Positions 19,968 through 33,338 of a DNA stretch of 64,000 nucleotides are shown here, piece by piece. The stretch spans positions 241,501 through 305,500 of the forward strand of contig CATNEN010000012.1 of NCBI GenBank assembly GCA_950097015.1. Reading direction: 5' to 3'. The translations under genes were made by a program, and so were the position numbers. Below the pieces are notes generated by a model, which saw only the letters and a list, made by a program, of their open reading frames with translations, did not search any database and was not told the origin of the DNA. This DNA is from Macrostomum hystrix. Taxonomy: Eukaryota > Platyhelminthes > Macrostomidae. The stretch's first letter is position 1; each line of letters starts with the position of its first letter.

Positions 19968-22900
19968 TCACACAGTCGACAGAAAGTCTGCGTGCTCTGG
20001 CCCGTTGGAATGAGGCCTGTGGTTTAAACTGAACCTCGAAGGCTGCAGCAGGTCGATGGGGTTGTTTTCGTTGTCGAGTAGTCTCAGCTGCTGCTGCTGC
20101 TGCTCAATGGGCCCCCGTCGAGTCACGTGATTCTGCTGCCCTGACTCGGGTTCATCGTCGAGCCGGCTGATGCGAGCCACAGCCAGCCGAACCTTCAAAG
20201 CGATCAGGCTCATGAGTAGCCAGAGAATCTCTCCGAATTCAAAGATGCTGACGAAGCTGGCTCCGATCCACAGGCCGCTGATGCCGCCCAGGTCGGACAT
20301 GAGTGAGATGGCCGTATAGCTGCGCTCCTCCTGAAGCAACTGGACGTTCAACGAGCGTGCAAAGATACGCAGCTGCGACAGGTGCCTGTGCAGGAAGCGC
20401 TGTAATGGCCGGCATTCGACTCTCAGCTGCTCCATCTGCTGCCGCTCGACTCCGATGCTAGCAGCCGAGTCAAATCGGAGCTGAGCACACTGGCTGAAAT
20501 TCTCCGGCCGCAGGGAGCGCAGCAGAGCTACGCGCGGATTCACGGTGGCCACGGATTCGGAATATTTCAATAGCAGCTGGCTCAGCTTGCCCAACTGGAT
20601 GCTAGAGCCGCGGACCTGTACATTTGATTGCACATTTTTTTAGCCAGCGACGAGGTGATTAGCTCAAAATTGACGTAATTTGACGCAAGCGCAAACGATT
20701 TATAATATAGCTTTTTGCATTCTGTTCAATAATTGTTGTGTCAAATTCAAGAATTTTAGAGCGTACAAAAAGGATTTGTTTACCTAAGAATTTGTTTACA
20801 AAGGATTTGTTTACAAAGGATTTGTTTACAAAGGATCTGTTTACAAAGGATCTGCTTACAAAGGATTTGTTTACAAAGGATGTGTTTACAAAGGATCTGC
20901 TTACAAAGGATTTGTTTACAAAGGATCTGTTTACAAAGGATCTGTTTACAAAGGATCTGTTTACAAAGGATTTGTTTACAAAGGATCTGTTTACAAAGGA
21001 TCTGTTTACAAAGGATCTGTTTACAAAGGATCTGTTTACAAAGGATTTGTTTACAAAGGATTTGTTTACATAGGATTTGTTTACTTAAACCAATGTGACG
21101 CCCAGCACAGACAAGAAGGAGAAAACAGGAAAGTTACAAACGTATTTCAAACTGCCGGCGAATGTTGTACGCAGTCTTTAGTTTGACCCCAAGCGTGTCA
21201 GCAATCTCGCGGATTGCAGTTCCTCTCTCTGTCGCTCTAATGTACATGTTTGTACATTAGTCTGGTTGGATCTGGGTTTGGGTGGGGTATTCGCCGATAT
21301 TCCTATCCAAGCATTCCAATTTCCCTTACTGGGAGTAAAAAGTCTGTTTAAACGCTCTGAAATCCGCAATTCTTGAATTAGACTAAAAAATTATTGAACT
21401 GAACGCAAAAAGTGGAGGATTTTGCCATAGACATAGAATTTCTATTCTTGAACTGAATGCAAAAATGCAGAGAGTAGTAAAGTATGCCATTTGTTTAACG
21501 CGCTACTAAAAGTAATATTACAAGGAAACCTAAGCTATTGTAAATCGATTTTTAGGAATGAGTCATGGTGACTCAAATGCTATTTTTAGAAACAAAGTCA
21601 TGTGACTTGAATTCGGAGAACCGGTTCTCGAGAGCTGTATTGCTCATATTCCCATATATGGTAATGCTCACTTTAAAAAACCCCAAAACGCAGCTGGACA
21701 AACAAGTTTGACCTCGCTGTGCAAGTATGCCATATTAAGTAAATAAGTGAACACCCGGTCCTAAACCGGTTTCCCCGGTCTATTTAAAAATCTACTTTAA
21801 ATACAAGTTTGAATCCGCTGAAAAGCTAAAAATTCAGACTCGGAGCGGTCCACCGGACTTTAAAAAAGTTTTAAGAAGAAGAGGACTCATCTCTGAGGGA
21901 AAGACAAGTGTTAAGCGCTTCACAAGAATGAGTTACTTATTGCTAGCAATCTTTGTTTAATTGAACTAAGTTTACGAGAGCCACATATTGTCGATACGTT
22001 TGAGAAAGGTCTCTTGGTTTCCTAGAATACATTCCTAGAGGATTATTGATTGATTGATTTGAGTTATACGTTATATTTCGGAGGTAACGAAGAAGACGCC
22101 CTTCAGGAGGACCTATTAGAGAGACACAAGAGAGATTTTAATTGTTCATTAGGGCGCACGTTTCTATTGTGAATTCCGAGCTCAAGGAAACCGACAAGTA
22201 ATCTGATAATCTGGACTAGCAGCTGCCAAGAAGACTCAAAAAGCAACAGACCAGAAACTTCACGTTCGATCAGCAACAAGGAGAAGAAGAACCTCCGGCT
22301 TACGAAGACCAAAGACTACGAGCAGCTAGCCACCGAGGAAGAAGAAGCCACTGCAGTTTGTGTCACGTGACTGTTATAAATTGCTAGGCAATGTTTCCCA
22401 TTGTTTAGAAGTGGGAGTTTTGTGTGCCTGATCAACACAGAACTCTCTTCAGCACGCTATATTTTTTAACAAAAACTTTCCCGATAGGCAGGTGAGCACT
22501 AACTTGCGAGTACGACCTCAAACTCTGAGACGGAGCATCTGCATAAATTTCGGACTCGAAGCCACTGTCTGAAAGCTACTTTTCTAATATTGCGGTACTT
22601 TGAGCCATAGACTAAACGTCAGATTTGTAGGATAATTAAGGACTAATAAATCACCCAGAACGGGTTTGTGGGTGGTTTAAAACTGTTTGCATGAGAGTCG
22701 GATGGAGCAAGCATCTTCCTTGATCTTTGCCATGTTGAATTATAGCTTTGCTCGCAAATATTTTTTAGGTCATCTGGGGACGAAAGCTGCGAATCATGTG
22801 AATTCATTCTTGAAGGACAGTTGGTAGAAAATTAACCCACGGATCTGCCAAGTCTTCCGTCAGCTTCTCGTAGTCTTTAATTATGCGAAGTTTGCAGCAA

Positions 22901-25900
22901 AACATATGATTACTGAATCCGCTCCGAAGAGACAAGGTTTACTTGAGCTAGGTAGTGCCAGCCAAATCCTGAGCTAGTGCCAGTAAAATCCTGAGCTAGT
23001 GGCAGTCAAATCCTGAGCTAGTGCCAGTCAAATCCTGAGCTAGTGGCAGTCAAATCCTGAGCTAGTGCCAGTCAAATCCTGAGCTAGTGCCAACCAACTC
23101 TTGAGCTAGTGCCAACCAACTCTTGAGCTAGTGCCAGTCAAATCCTGAGCTAATGCCAACCAACTCTTGAGCTAGTGCCAACCAACTCCTGAGCTAGTGC
23201 CAGTTAAATCCTGAGCAAGTGCCAGTCAAATCCTGAGCTAGTGGCAGTCAAATCCTGAGCTAGTGCCAACCAACTCCTGAGCTAGTGCCAGCCAAATCCT
23301 GAGCTAGTGCCAACCAACTCCTGAGCTAGTGCCAACCAACTCCTGAGCAAGTGCCAGTCAAATCCTGAGCTAGTGCCAGTCAAATCCTGAGCTAGTGCCA
23401 ACCAACTCTTGAGCTAGTGCCAACCAACTCCTGAGCTAGTGCCAGCAAAATCCTGAGCTAGTGCCAACCAACTCCTGAGCTAGTGCCAGTCAAATCCTGA
23501 GCTAGTGCCAGTCAAATCCTGAGCTAGTGCCAGTCAAATCCTGAGCTAGTGCCAGTCAAATCCTGAGCTAGTGCCAGTCAAATCCTGAGCTAGTGCCAAC
23601 CAACTCCTGAGCTAGTGCCAACCAACTCCTGAGCTAGTGCCAACCAACTCCTGAGCTAGTGCCAACCAAATCCTGAGCTAGTGCCAACCAACTCCTGAGC
23701 TAGTGCCAACCAACTCCTGAGCTAGTGCCAACCAAATCCTGAGCTAGTGCCAACCAACTCCTGAGCTAGTGCCAACCAACTCCTGAGCTAGTGCCAGTCA
23801 AATCCTGAGCTAGTGCCATTCAAATCCTGAGCTAGTGCCAGTCAAAAAGTTGACGTGCTTTGAGTCTATGCAGATTTACGTAATACAAAAACAAGATTTT
23901 ATCAAAAAAGTAGACGCGTGATCACCTCTGGATCCCGCACTGGCCAGGCGCTCTGTCCCACACTGTACTGGTACTGCTCGTCCAGGCACACGTTGGCGCA
24001 CCTTGTGGGCATCTCGTGCGACGTATTGCGTCTCTGGCCGAGAGCGCACAGCAACCGCTTCGAGTAGTCGATCAGGCGAGGCTGCTCTCTGGTGAGTTCG
24101 CCCCAGTACTGGCTCAGCACCCGCTGGATAATCTCCTGCGATAAGCTGCCATTCCTACTGTGCAGTCGGGCCAGGTGAGACATGAAACGTTGCACTAGAG
24201 GCACTAGTTTAGCAGTTACTCGGACCTGCACAGTTCAGGCAATTGGGACAAATGTGTGTCAGTTCCGACCAGTCGGTTAAGGTCGTCCTACACCTGTTCT
24301 GTCGGATAGTTTGGTGGAGCACTTACACTTTCGCTCTCAAGTAAAGGTCCCTGAGTTCGAATCCGCGCTCGAGGCCACATCCTTATTGGGCGCAGCTGTG
24401 TACAGAATGCTTGTGTGGCTCTTCGCGCAATTTGCACTGTTGAGTGCCAACCTCTACACATCTAACTAATAACAGTAGAAAGACTTCTGGAGTATTTCAA
24501 AAAGCCACATTTTTCCTTTTTCTGTATCTCCCAAAATATTCAACCAATGGCCATGAAAATGCAGAGCACGGGATAAAAATGTCCGCTCTATCCGATGAGA
24601 CAACCTCCAGAATCACAAAACATCGGGATCGTCGAGATATTCAACGATTCTCGTCGTGAAGTAGGCAGTGGGTATTTGAACTACCTGATACTGAATAGCG
24701 AGGTCTACCTACTGTTAAAAAGTCGAGGAAATGTACGCTCCTATGCACAGGGGTCAGGGGTGTTTAGTACTGACCACAAAAGCAATGCGAAGCACAAACT
24801 AAACGCCAGAAAGTCATTTCCCCACCTGCAGGGCCGGGGAAACCTCCGCCAGGCCGAACAGGTCGTGACAAAAGTGCAACATTCGACTATTGGTGTAGGC
24901 GGCAGCTTCCAGCGGCGATCCGGGCTCGGCAAGCGGCACGGGGCCCTCCAGCTTGCAGCCACAGCGTTGAAAAACCGCCAGGTCCCTCTCAGCCGCGATG
25001 CAGTCGTTGAGGTCAGTGAGGTAAGTGAAGTTTTTCCGCAGCATTGAGTCATAGTAGGTCTGGTTGGCGGGCTGGGCACAGGGCTTGGTGGGTGTGCTCA
25101 CCAGAGAGGTTGTATACTTAGTCAGGGGCAAGTCCAATCGGGTGCCGGTCGGCACGAACAGTCCGGACGCATCCGGGTGCGGCGGTGTGTCCTGCTGGTG
25201 AATGGCGACTCGAAATCCGCCTGACTCCAGCCCGGTGATGGTCTTCATGATGCGATCGATTGGGAAGCTGGCATCCGTACTCGGACTGTACATTACCATT
25301 ATAAGTCCGTCGTCGGAACTTTCGCTGCTCAGTCGGCGCTCCGTCGGTCGGAAGGTGAAACAGTTGCCAAAGCGACGGTGAAAGAACGTGACAAAGTCGC
25401 CGTCTGAGCAGCGCTCTCCGCGGTACCAGCAGGCTACAACAAAGTCGCTGATTCTCGCGCCCACCGCCGACATGTTGATGCGGTGCTCCAACGATGTGTA
25501 CACGGCCTCCAGGAAACTTTAAAGACTCCCAACCGAACAGCTGGCCATAGACTATCTGCAGCTGCTGGGTGTGGCTCAGCAAGGACAGGTTCGCCTTCAG
25601 CTCAGTGTCGTAGTCTTTCAGGCTGTACTTGAAGAATTTATTCAACAGCGGGTCGCAAACTGTCACATCGGGCATTGTAAAGGAATTCGCCTGCTGTGAA
25701 ACAGTTGAACTCACGGGATTCGTTAGAAACATTTGAACCTGGTTGGCAGTGTGTACAACTAGACCGCCGAGGGTTGCGAGCAGGACCATGCACCATAGCA
25801 GCTTGTCATTCCAGTGGTAGGCATCCACCACGTTGCCGGGTCCGTGAACCGTGATCTTAGACAACAGCGCCGTCAGCTGGACATTCAAACGACGCTGTCT

Positions 25901-25941
25901 GGCCGCAATCTCCAGCTGTCGAAGCAGGCGTCTCTTTTTCG

Positions 25942-25986
<45 letters not shown>

Positions 25987-26044
25987 CCTGCCCTCCAAGC
26001 AGCTCTAGTTCCAGCTGGGTGTCAACCTCCATGACTGACCTCAT
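19968..26044 (-). CDS. DEG/ENaC-family sodium channel subunit
   Basis: Three coding exons on the minus strand: 26044-24826, 24225-23926 and 20615-19968, joined in phase 0 at GT-AG sites; about 720 residues. Exon 1 has a poly-Gln tract, a basic stretch (KPKKRRLLRQL), TM1 (LLWCMVLLATLGGLVVHTA) and the extracellular Cys pattern CWYRGERCSDGDFVTFFHRR then FGNCFTF, and CIAAERDLAVFQRCGCKL. Exon 3 has the pre-TM2/TM2 signature (GGISGLWIGASFVSIFEF) with the G-x-S selectivity motif. Channels of this family are trimeric, amiloride-sensitive and gated by peptides, protons or force; which applies here cannot be told. One extra base in the T-run at 25514-25516 breaks the frame. The ATG at 26044 is the first in a frame that is open upstream to about 26284, so the true start may lie further 5'. 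Introns carry two minisatellites and a SINE. Confidence 0.88.
20778..21090. repeat. 15-bp minisatellite in DEG/ENaC intron
   Basis: About 20 copies of GGATTTGTTTACAAA or GGATCTGTTTACAAA. Because the unit is 15 bp it translates as a repeated pentapeptide, which is an artefact. Lies in the intron between exons 2 and 3. Confidence 0.96.
21091..22945. other. Intron sequence of the DEG/ENaC gene
   Basis: No coding exon, RNA gene or transposon ends recognised. There are scattered short near-repeats such as the two TTCTTGAACTGAA/CTTGAATT blocks around 21370-21460. Confidence 0.5.
22946..23846. repeat. 22-bp minisatellite in DEG/ENaC intron
   Basis: About 40 copies of a 22-bp unit, GAGCTAGTGCCAACCAACTC plus CT, alternating with GAGCTAGTGCCAGTCAAATC plus CT. 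The two variants are interspersed non-randomly, which suggests block duplication. It ends 80 bp from exon 2. Confidence 0.97.
24300..24465 (+). mobile_element. tRNA-derived SINE, family B copy 2 (divergent)
   Basis: Shares AAGGTCCCTGAGTTCGAATC (B box), GAGGCCACAT and ATTGGGCGCAGCTG with the copies at 7290 and 59350, in the same order. Antisense to the DEG/ENaC gene, in the intron between exons 1 and 2. Confidence 0.7.
25946..25984 (-). repeat. (CAG)13 trinucleotide repeat encoding poly-Gln
   Basis: Thirteen uninterrupted CTG on plus, CAG on the coding minus strand, in the cytoplasmic N-terminus of the DEG/ENaC subunit. Uninterrupted CAG tracts of this kind are prone to length change. Confidence 0.9.
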
Positions 26045-26284
26045 TGCGCTGGGGTTCTCCAGGGGCCAGCAGCCAGAGAGATCCGCTGAGGGTTCTTTGA
26101 CTCTCCTAGGCCAGTTGTTCTGCTCCTTGTTTCTTGTAAGTGCGCCGGCTGCCGCTTCTGCTTGATCAACTCGGGCCAAGCCGAGAGTTCTGTGCTTATT
26201 GGAGCAGCAGTGGTCGCCGCTGCTGCTTTTGCCCTGGCTCTGTCGGACTTTCCCGGTTCTTTGCTGAACCTGCTTGCGTTCCAC

Positions 26285-26904
26285 TTTTTTTAAAGCGAGA
26301 GAGAGAGGGGGAGACCAGGCGCGAAGACTCGGGAGTGACTTCGATCTAAGAGGCGGCGATATGTCAGGGGCTGGGGTCGATTCCTGGTTGGACCAATCAG
26401 AGAGCGAGTGTGGCTTATGACAGGCAGACCGGTGGAAGCGCGCAAACGCGCCTAATTTCTGTTATATTCTTGTCTATGTAAGCAGTTTTAGTTTTAGTTT
26501 GTCAGTAGATCGTTTCATACTCCGTCAAGAATACAAATTGCCGATCATTTCAACGCCAACTGCAATGGAGTGGACTGGACAAAAGAAACAGCTTGAAAGG
26601 GGAGAAGAGATCAAGCATGTTGGCGTATTTTAATAAGTTTCAATTGCCCCTGGAACTAATGTGCAACCTTAAGGAACGGAGTTTTTTTAAGCAATGAGTG
26701 AAGCTCATTATTTCGCTTGGCAGTAGTTCAAATGGAAAGTTTTTTTTGCTTTACCTTTCTCTGTCAGTCAATCCTCTCAATTCCGAACTTATTGCCACAC
26801 CTTTTTGAGCGACGGATGATCGACAATAATGAGTGACAGTCTATGCATTTACGCTCATGTTTTATGCTGAATCACGTGCTTATGACCCCAAATACTTCAT
26901 TGTA
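26285..26904. other. 5' flank of the DEG/ENaC gene
   Basis: Divergently open region with no confident promoter motif. Purine-rich GAGAGAGAGAGGGGGAGA near 26296-26313. No gene recognised. Confidence 0.45.
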
Positions 26905-27545
26905 TCAGTCCTTATTCTCAAAGTATTTCAGTGTCTCAGTCCTTACTCTCAAAGTATTTCAGTGTCTCAGTCCTTATTCTCAAAGTAGTTTCAGTGTCTC
27001 AGTCCTTACTTCTCAAAGTATTTCAGTGTCTCAGTCCTTACTCTCAAAGTATTTCAGTGTCTCAGTCCTTACTCTCAAAGTATTTCAGTGTCTCAGTCCT
27101 TACTCTCAAAGTATTTCAGTGTCTCAGTCCTTACTCTCAAAGTATTTCAGTGTCTCAGTCCTTACTCTCAAAGTATTTCAGTGTCTCAGTCCTTACTCTC
27201 AAAGTATTTCAGTGTCTCAGTCCTTATTCTCAAAGTATTTCAGTGTCTCAGTCCTTACTCTCAAAGTATTTCAGTGTCTCAGTCCTTACTCTCAAAGTAT
27301 TTCAGTGTCTCAGTCCTTACTTCTCAAAGTATTTCAGTGTCTCAGTCCTTATTCTCAAAGTATTTCAGTGTCTCAGTCCTTACTCTCAAAGTATTTCAGT
27401 GTCTCAGTCCTTATTCTCAAAGTATTTCAGTGTCTCAGTCCTTACTCTCAAAGTATTTCAGTGTCTCAGTCCTTACTCTCAAAGTATTTCAGTGTCTCAG
27501 TCCTTATTCTCAAAGTATTTCAGTGTCTCGATCCTTACTCTCAAA
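26905..27545. repeat. 31-bp minisatellite
   Basis: About 20 highly similar copies of a 31-bp unit containing TCTCAAAGTATTTCAGTGTC and AGTCCTTA. Single-base insertions in a few units shift reading frames. All three forward frames are open, purely from the repeat. Confidence 0.97.
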
Positions 27546-27932
27546 GTCCTTAATTACCATTAATTTGCCCTACTAATTATTTTAATAATTCATGCCTTAT
27601 GGCTTCATTGTCTTATTAAGAGTAATAAATTTACCAGAAGAAATGGTGCTCATAAGGAAGGCCATTGTGCCCGCATGTGAGCAGGCGTTGATCCAGTTTG
27701 TTGAAAAAATAAGCTTAGACTCTTCAAGCGTAACGGCGCTCGCTCTCGGCATACAGAGAAGCTCTCAACAGACCGAAGCAACTGCCAAACTCTATATAGA
27801 AGCCTGAATGGCACAATGTCCAAATAAATTATAGACGAAACCTCGATCTATGCTTCCAAGCAAACTTTGCCGCTTCTTTGACCAATGTCAAGTACAGTAT
27901 GTTTCTTTGACTCTTTGGTCGAAAAGCTACAA
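27546..27932. other. No gene recognised between arrays
   Basis: A 71-codon open frame at 27592-27807 has no recognisable domain or splice context; treated as chance. Confidence 0.45.
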
Positions 27933-29070
27933 CCAGACAGGCTCACAGCCAGACACGCTCACAACCAGACAGACTCACAACCAGACAGACTCACAACCAG
28001 ACAGACTCAGAACCAGACATACTCACAACCAGACAGACTCACAACCAGACAGACTCAGAACCAGACATACTCACAACCAGACAGACTCACAACCAGACAG
28101 ACTCAGAACCAGACATACTCACAACCAGACAGACTCAGAACCAGACATACTCACAACCAGACAGACTCACAACCAGACATACTCACAACCAGACAGACTC
28201 ACAACCAGACTCACAGCCAGACACACTCACAACCAGACTCACAGCCAGACACACTCACAACCAGACACACTCACAACCAGACTCACAGCCAGACACACTC
28301 ACAACCAGACAGACTCACAACCAGACTCACAACTAGACTCACAACCAGACAGACTCACAACCAGACAGACTCACAGCCAGACAGACTCACAACCAGACTC
28401 ACAACCAGACATACTCACAACCAGACTCACAACCAGACAGACTCACAACCAGACAGACTCACAACCAGACAGACTCACAACCAGACAGACTCACAACCAG
28501 ACAGACTCACAACCAGACAGACTCACAGCCAGACACACTCACAACGAGACAGACTCACAACCAGACTCACAGCCAGACACACTCACAACCAGACAGACTC
28601 ATAACCAGACACACTCAAAACCAGACAGACTCACAACCAGACTCACAACCAGACAGACTCACAACCAGACAGACTCATAACCAGACAGACTCACAACCAG
28701 ACAGACCCATAACCACCACACTCACAACCAGACAGACTCACAACCAGACAGACCCATAACCACCACACTCACAACCAGACTCACAACCAGACAGACTCAC
28801 AACCAGACAGACTCACAACCAGACTCACAACCAGACAGACTCACAACCAGACTCACAGCCAGACAGACTCACAGCCAGACAGACTCAGAACCAGACATAC
28901 TCACAACCAGACAGACTCACAACCAGACAGACTCACAACCAGACTCACAACCAGACAGACTCACAACCAGACTCACAACCAGACAGACTCACAACCAGAC
29001 AGACTCACAACCAGACAGACTCACAAACAGACTCAGAACCAGACAGACTCACAAACAGACAGACTCAAAT
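27933..29070. repeat. Minisatellite, CCAGACAGACTCACAA units
   Basis: About 1.1 kb of 16-bp (CCAGACAGACTCACAA) and 12-bp (CCAGACTCACAA) units with variants CAGCCAGACACACTC and CCAGACATACTC. The long open frames through it are artefacts of the repeat. Confidence 0.97.
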
Positions 29071-30589
29071 CAGTAAAGCCTGCAAATCTGTTGTGAACAA
29101 TGAGTTAATGATGCGCTGAAAAGGAACTTAAACCAGCAGGTAGATTTCATTATGGCTCAAATACAGCGATTTGGATCTAAAGTGCTCAAAAGAAACTAGC
29201 AGGAACAGAATGTTTACTTCTTAGTTTTGACCTCCAAAGGAATGAAACATTGTATAATATATTAGCTGTTAAGCGAATGACTCAAATCAGCAAATTAATA
29301 GTGGCATTGCTCAGCAGTTTCTTAGAAAAGGCCAAACAACAGTCGCGCTTGAAAAGCCAGCGCTTTTTAAGAAAGAAAGAGTCTAAGTGGCAGTGTTGGT
29401 GGTCTCAAGTTCATGAAAGGTATATATATCTACATAATGCTAGGCTGCTGCTCGACCGTTCGGCACGGGAATTGTAGTCAATTGAATACAGCCGCTGGTT
29501 CCTCTATGCCCACCCTCCCTACCGTTGCACTTTTCAGCCTCTATAATCAAATTCTCAGAAGTTCAGCACCGAATTAGAATGTTTTTGGGTTCGCAGCATC
29601 ACTGCGGGCATTGAATGGGGAGCAAATGCTACGCCATGGCAACAGGTGCAAAGCGAAGAGAAGCATCAACACCTAGCTTTAAGCCAGAAGCCTCAGGCAT
29701 AAAATCCTGACTGATCTTAGAACGAACTCAGAATCAGTCTATAACTCAATCAGAGCCCACGACTGGGGCAAATCTGTAGATGGCACTAAAGAGGGATAAA
29801 AAAGTAAGAAGAGCTTGCAGTTCTCCCCACCAGCCTGATCTGATAAGGTGTCCCGGCCTTCCCCATTCTCCACGCAGCTTCGATGGCTTCCCGCAGCACC
29901 GGCTTCGATCCGGCCTCTGACCCAACATATCCAGTTGCACTGGCCGACTCAGCCCCCTTATTTTCTCTGGCCACCGCTGCCATTTCGACTTCGCCTCCCC
30001 GATGTATCATGCGCCTCTGGGGATCGAGGAAGCCGGCGGGACACGAGAGCATTGCTGGCTCCCACCCGCTGACAGGCTGAAATCTATCAACAGGAATCTA
30101 TAATATTTCTGGCAAAGCGCTAAAGTCTATCTAGGCCTGTAGCTATTCTCGAATATGCTTATGAGTCCGTGCATTATCTATACGCGCTTCGCTATCAAAC
30201 CTGTGGCTAATCGAATCCAATTTCTTCACTTTCAATCTTCTAGATTGTTTATTTCCCAAGCCCAATGCGGCAATGCAGACTGGCTCAATGAGACTATTGG
30301 GAGCGACTTTTAGCGCACTCGTTCGCTCAGGAATCAATAAAATTTGCTGCTTTAATCAGGCAAGGAAAGCGGCACTTTACGGTCAAACAGTCCGCTAACG
30401 ATCACAATTTTTATGCTTGCAATCACCAAATCCTTCAGCTAATCTACTTATGTAGCATTGTATCCACAGGGCGAACCGGTTCAAAATTTATCGAGCGAAT
30501 CAATAACTCTTGGATCTGAATCAATCCACCCATCTCCTAATACCATTCTCAAATCTACTGATACTACGCTCGTATCTACCAAGCTCACA
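29071..30589. other. Intergenic, nothing recognised
   Basis: Short open frames only; none carries a known domain. A GC-richer patch lies at about 29820-30080. Confidence 0.5.
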
Positions 30590-31030
30590 AAACTATCAAC
30601 CAATCAACCAATCTTATCTACCAACCAACCAATCTTATCTACCAACCTACCAATACTATCTACCAACCTACCAATCTTATCTACCAAACTATACCAATAC
30701 TAATCTACCAATCTATCGATACTATCTACTAACCTATCGCTTTTATCTACCAATCAACCAATTATATCTACCAAGCTACCAATGCTGTCTACCAATCTAC
30801 CAAAACAATTTACTAACCTACCGCTTTTATCTACCATGAATCTACCAATCTTATCAACCAACCTACTAATCTTATCTACCAAGATGCAAGCTACCAATGC
30901 TATCTACGAGTACCATGCTACCAATCCTGTTTACCAATCTACCAATCTACCAAAACTATCTACCAATCTACCAATCTTATCTACCAATCTACCAATCTTA
31001 TCTACCAATCTACCAATACTATCTACCAAT
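30590..31030. repeat. Degenerate minisatellite, CTACCAATCTTAT units
   Basis: Tandem copies of TCTACCAATCTACCAATC and TTATCTACCAACC, about 17 bp each, with considerable drift. Confidence 0.92.
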
Positions 31031-32930
31031 GCATAAAAGGGATAAAAAATCCACCAACTGCTAGTTTGCTAACTTGCTAAATCATAAACATACATATATG
31101 TACCCAAGACCACTGTAGTATGACTGTTATACTCATGGTAATGACATGTACTCGAATATCTTGTGTCGGAGTGGTGTACCAGAAAAGTACGCCTTTAGTT
31201 GCAACGGCATATTTGTGATGTAAATCTAATTATAGGGTAATATTTACAATACGTACTCGAGTGTATATGTATACGTCCGTTTGCACATGTAACTGTCAAG
31301 TCTAAATTACTGGACTTATACGATGGTGGACGAATATAGACGGGCCATTATAGTTATTTATCATCAGTCATGGGCGACTAAATTATATGTAAAGATCGAC
31401 TAGTCGACAACTGTAACTTACTTTATTTTATTTCGTAGTTCAGCACTTGTATTAGCCATCATATCATTAAGTACAATTAATAGTACAATTTACTAATACT
31501 TCTGGAGGAAGGGCCGCATTGCAGTTATAAGCTTAATTTAAATGTGGCAGCAAAGCGGACGTAATTCTCGCTTGATGAATGCATGTACATGTCCACTTCA
31601 AAGACTACATACGACATGGTGCATGTACGACTTTTGATAAGTAAAAAAATTAAAAAATGTAAAAGAGAACGAGCACCTATCTACAACACTACATCTTTCG
31701 TTATGGGCTTTATCGAAATTTAAACTGGATAGAACAATTAATGCATTGTTACCGTGATTACTGCAAGTATATATATTTGCAGTCTAAAGTTTGTCAGAGC
31801 TGCAATCAATTTAGATAAGAAGTTTCTCGATCCTAATTCAGAACCTGATTATGTTTTTTTAACTGGTTCTAAAATGAGCGAAAAACAAAAAGTCTAAACT
31901 TAGTCCTGCTTTCAGAAATACGAAATAAAGGACATCTAGAATGAAGATGTCGTTGTAAAAAATAGATATAACTAGAAAAACGAAAACAACGAATTATAAC
32001 AAACGTTTATTTGTGAAGCGTATCTTTAGATAATGAATACTAAAGAAGGCAAACAAAAGCAATAAAATTACATAAATACTGACTACCAGAAGAAAAGTGT
32101 AAAAACTTAAAACATAAAAAAACATTTTAAAGATAGCTTTTCTTTGATTTTTCAGAGGTAATAATAATCATCACCATGCACGAGGGCAAGGGTAGCCTAA
32201 CGATCGTTATCGACTTACTATCGATAACGCTTTTTGAGTACTGAGTGCTGTACATTACGTCAGGAGTAAGGAATACGCAAGCACAGAGAATTATGGATCT
32301 TCTCCATGGATCCTCTCCTTCTCTTATGGATCTATGAATTGCTTTGAATCTTTTTTATGGCGCCTAACCATAAAAGTGGCAGCAAGGTGTAAATGTATAG
32401 CCGGAGTTGTTGAAACATGTTGCTGGCTTACAATATTTGGAATAGAAACAGACGAGAAACTTTTTGTATACTCTTTTCGTGCTAACTTTAACTTATATAA
32501 AATGTCTACCTAATTAAGTAATTGTTAATTAAGTAGGCCTAATATGTGATTAATTTATGTTTTGTTACTTGATTTTTACACAAATTTAACGACCTAGATT
32601 AAGATAAAGAGCAGAAGGTTTTCGGTCTCTTTGTCTGCTGCCATGTTGTCTGCTATTAACTTGTCTTAAAAAGAAACTTTGTACAAAATCGTCTATTGTA
32701 AGAACAATTAAAACAAAGTCGTCAGCTAGGCCTATAGCTTTTGTTGTCTCAAAAGTAAAGATAGTATTGAATATTGTTTGGTTAAATACTTGCATGCCAG
32801 GGAAGCTCATGAAAAACTTGTTTGCAGTAAGGTGTTGCTCTTTGCAAGTACGAGCATATGTCTTAAGCTAAGAGTATGAGGCTAGCAAATCAAATGCTGT
32901 GTGCAAATGATGTTATGCATTGGGTACCTG
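31031..32930. other. AT-rich intergenic sequence
   Basis: No coding region or element ends recognised. Confidence 0.55.
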
Positions 32931-33338
32931 GACACTTCGTCATCTTACAACTTCGTCATCCAGAACTTCGAAGTGTCTAATATCTCAGAGGCTGGATGAC
33001 GAAGAGACTTAGACTTGTGGACACTTCATCTATAAAACAAGTTTTCAAAGTTAGAACAGAACTACCCCTCCTCACATCATGTTGGCACCTATCTTTCAAC
33101 TCTTATAATGAAATCAGTTTTGACACCCTTTTTTCAATTTAGAGTGTGAAGTGTGTTCACACCTCTGCCCCACCAACCCACCCTCACTTTATTGATGACA
33201 AACTTGATTGCTTGCTTGTTATTTATATTAGGCCTAGTAGATGACGAACTGACCAAACTTTAAAGCATGCCAATTGGCTGGATGACAAAGTGTCCTACCT
33301 TCCAAGTGGATGACGAAGTTGTAAGATGACGAAGTGTC
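32931..33338. mobile_element. MITE with perfect 32-bp terminal inverted repeats
   Basis: 32931-32962 and 33307-33338 are exact reverse complements beginning GACACTTCGTCATC. Further GATGACGAAG/ACTTCATC motifs lie inside, giving a subterminal repeat structure. The 408-bp element has no coding capacity. No clear target-site duplication borders the 32-bp ends, so the superfamily is unknown; the inverted repeat may extend imperfectly outward. Confidence 0.8.

Noticed and set aside
27592-27807. 71-codon open frame between arrays
   Set aside because: No domain, splice context or conservation evidence.
26843-29070. Repetitive 'proteins' of 160-280 residues over the 31-bp and 16-bp arrays
   Set aside because: Open in all three frames with the same peptide repeated, as expected from unit length; not genes.
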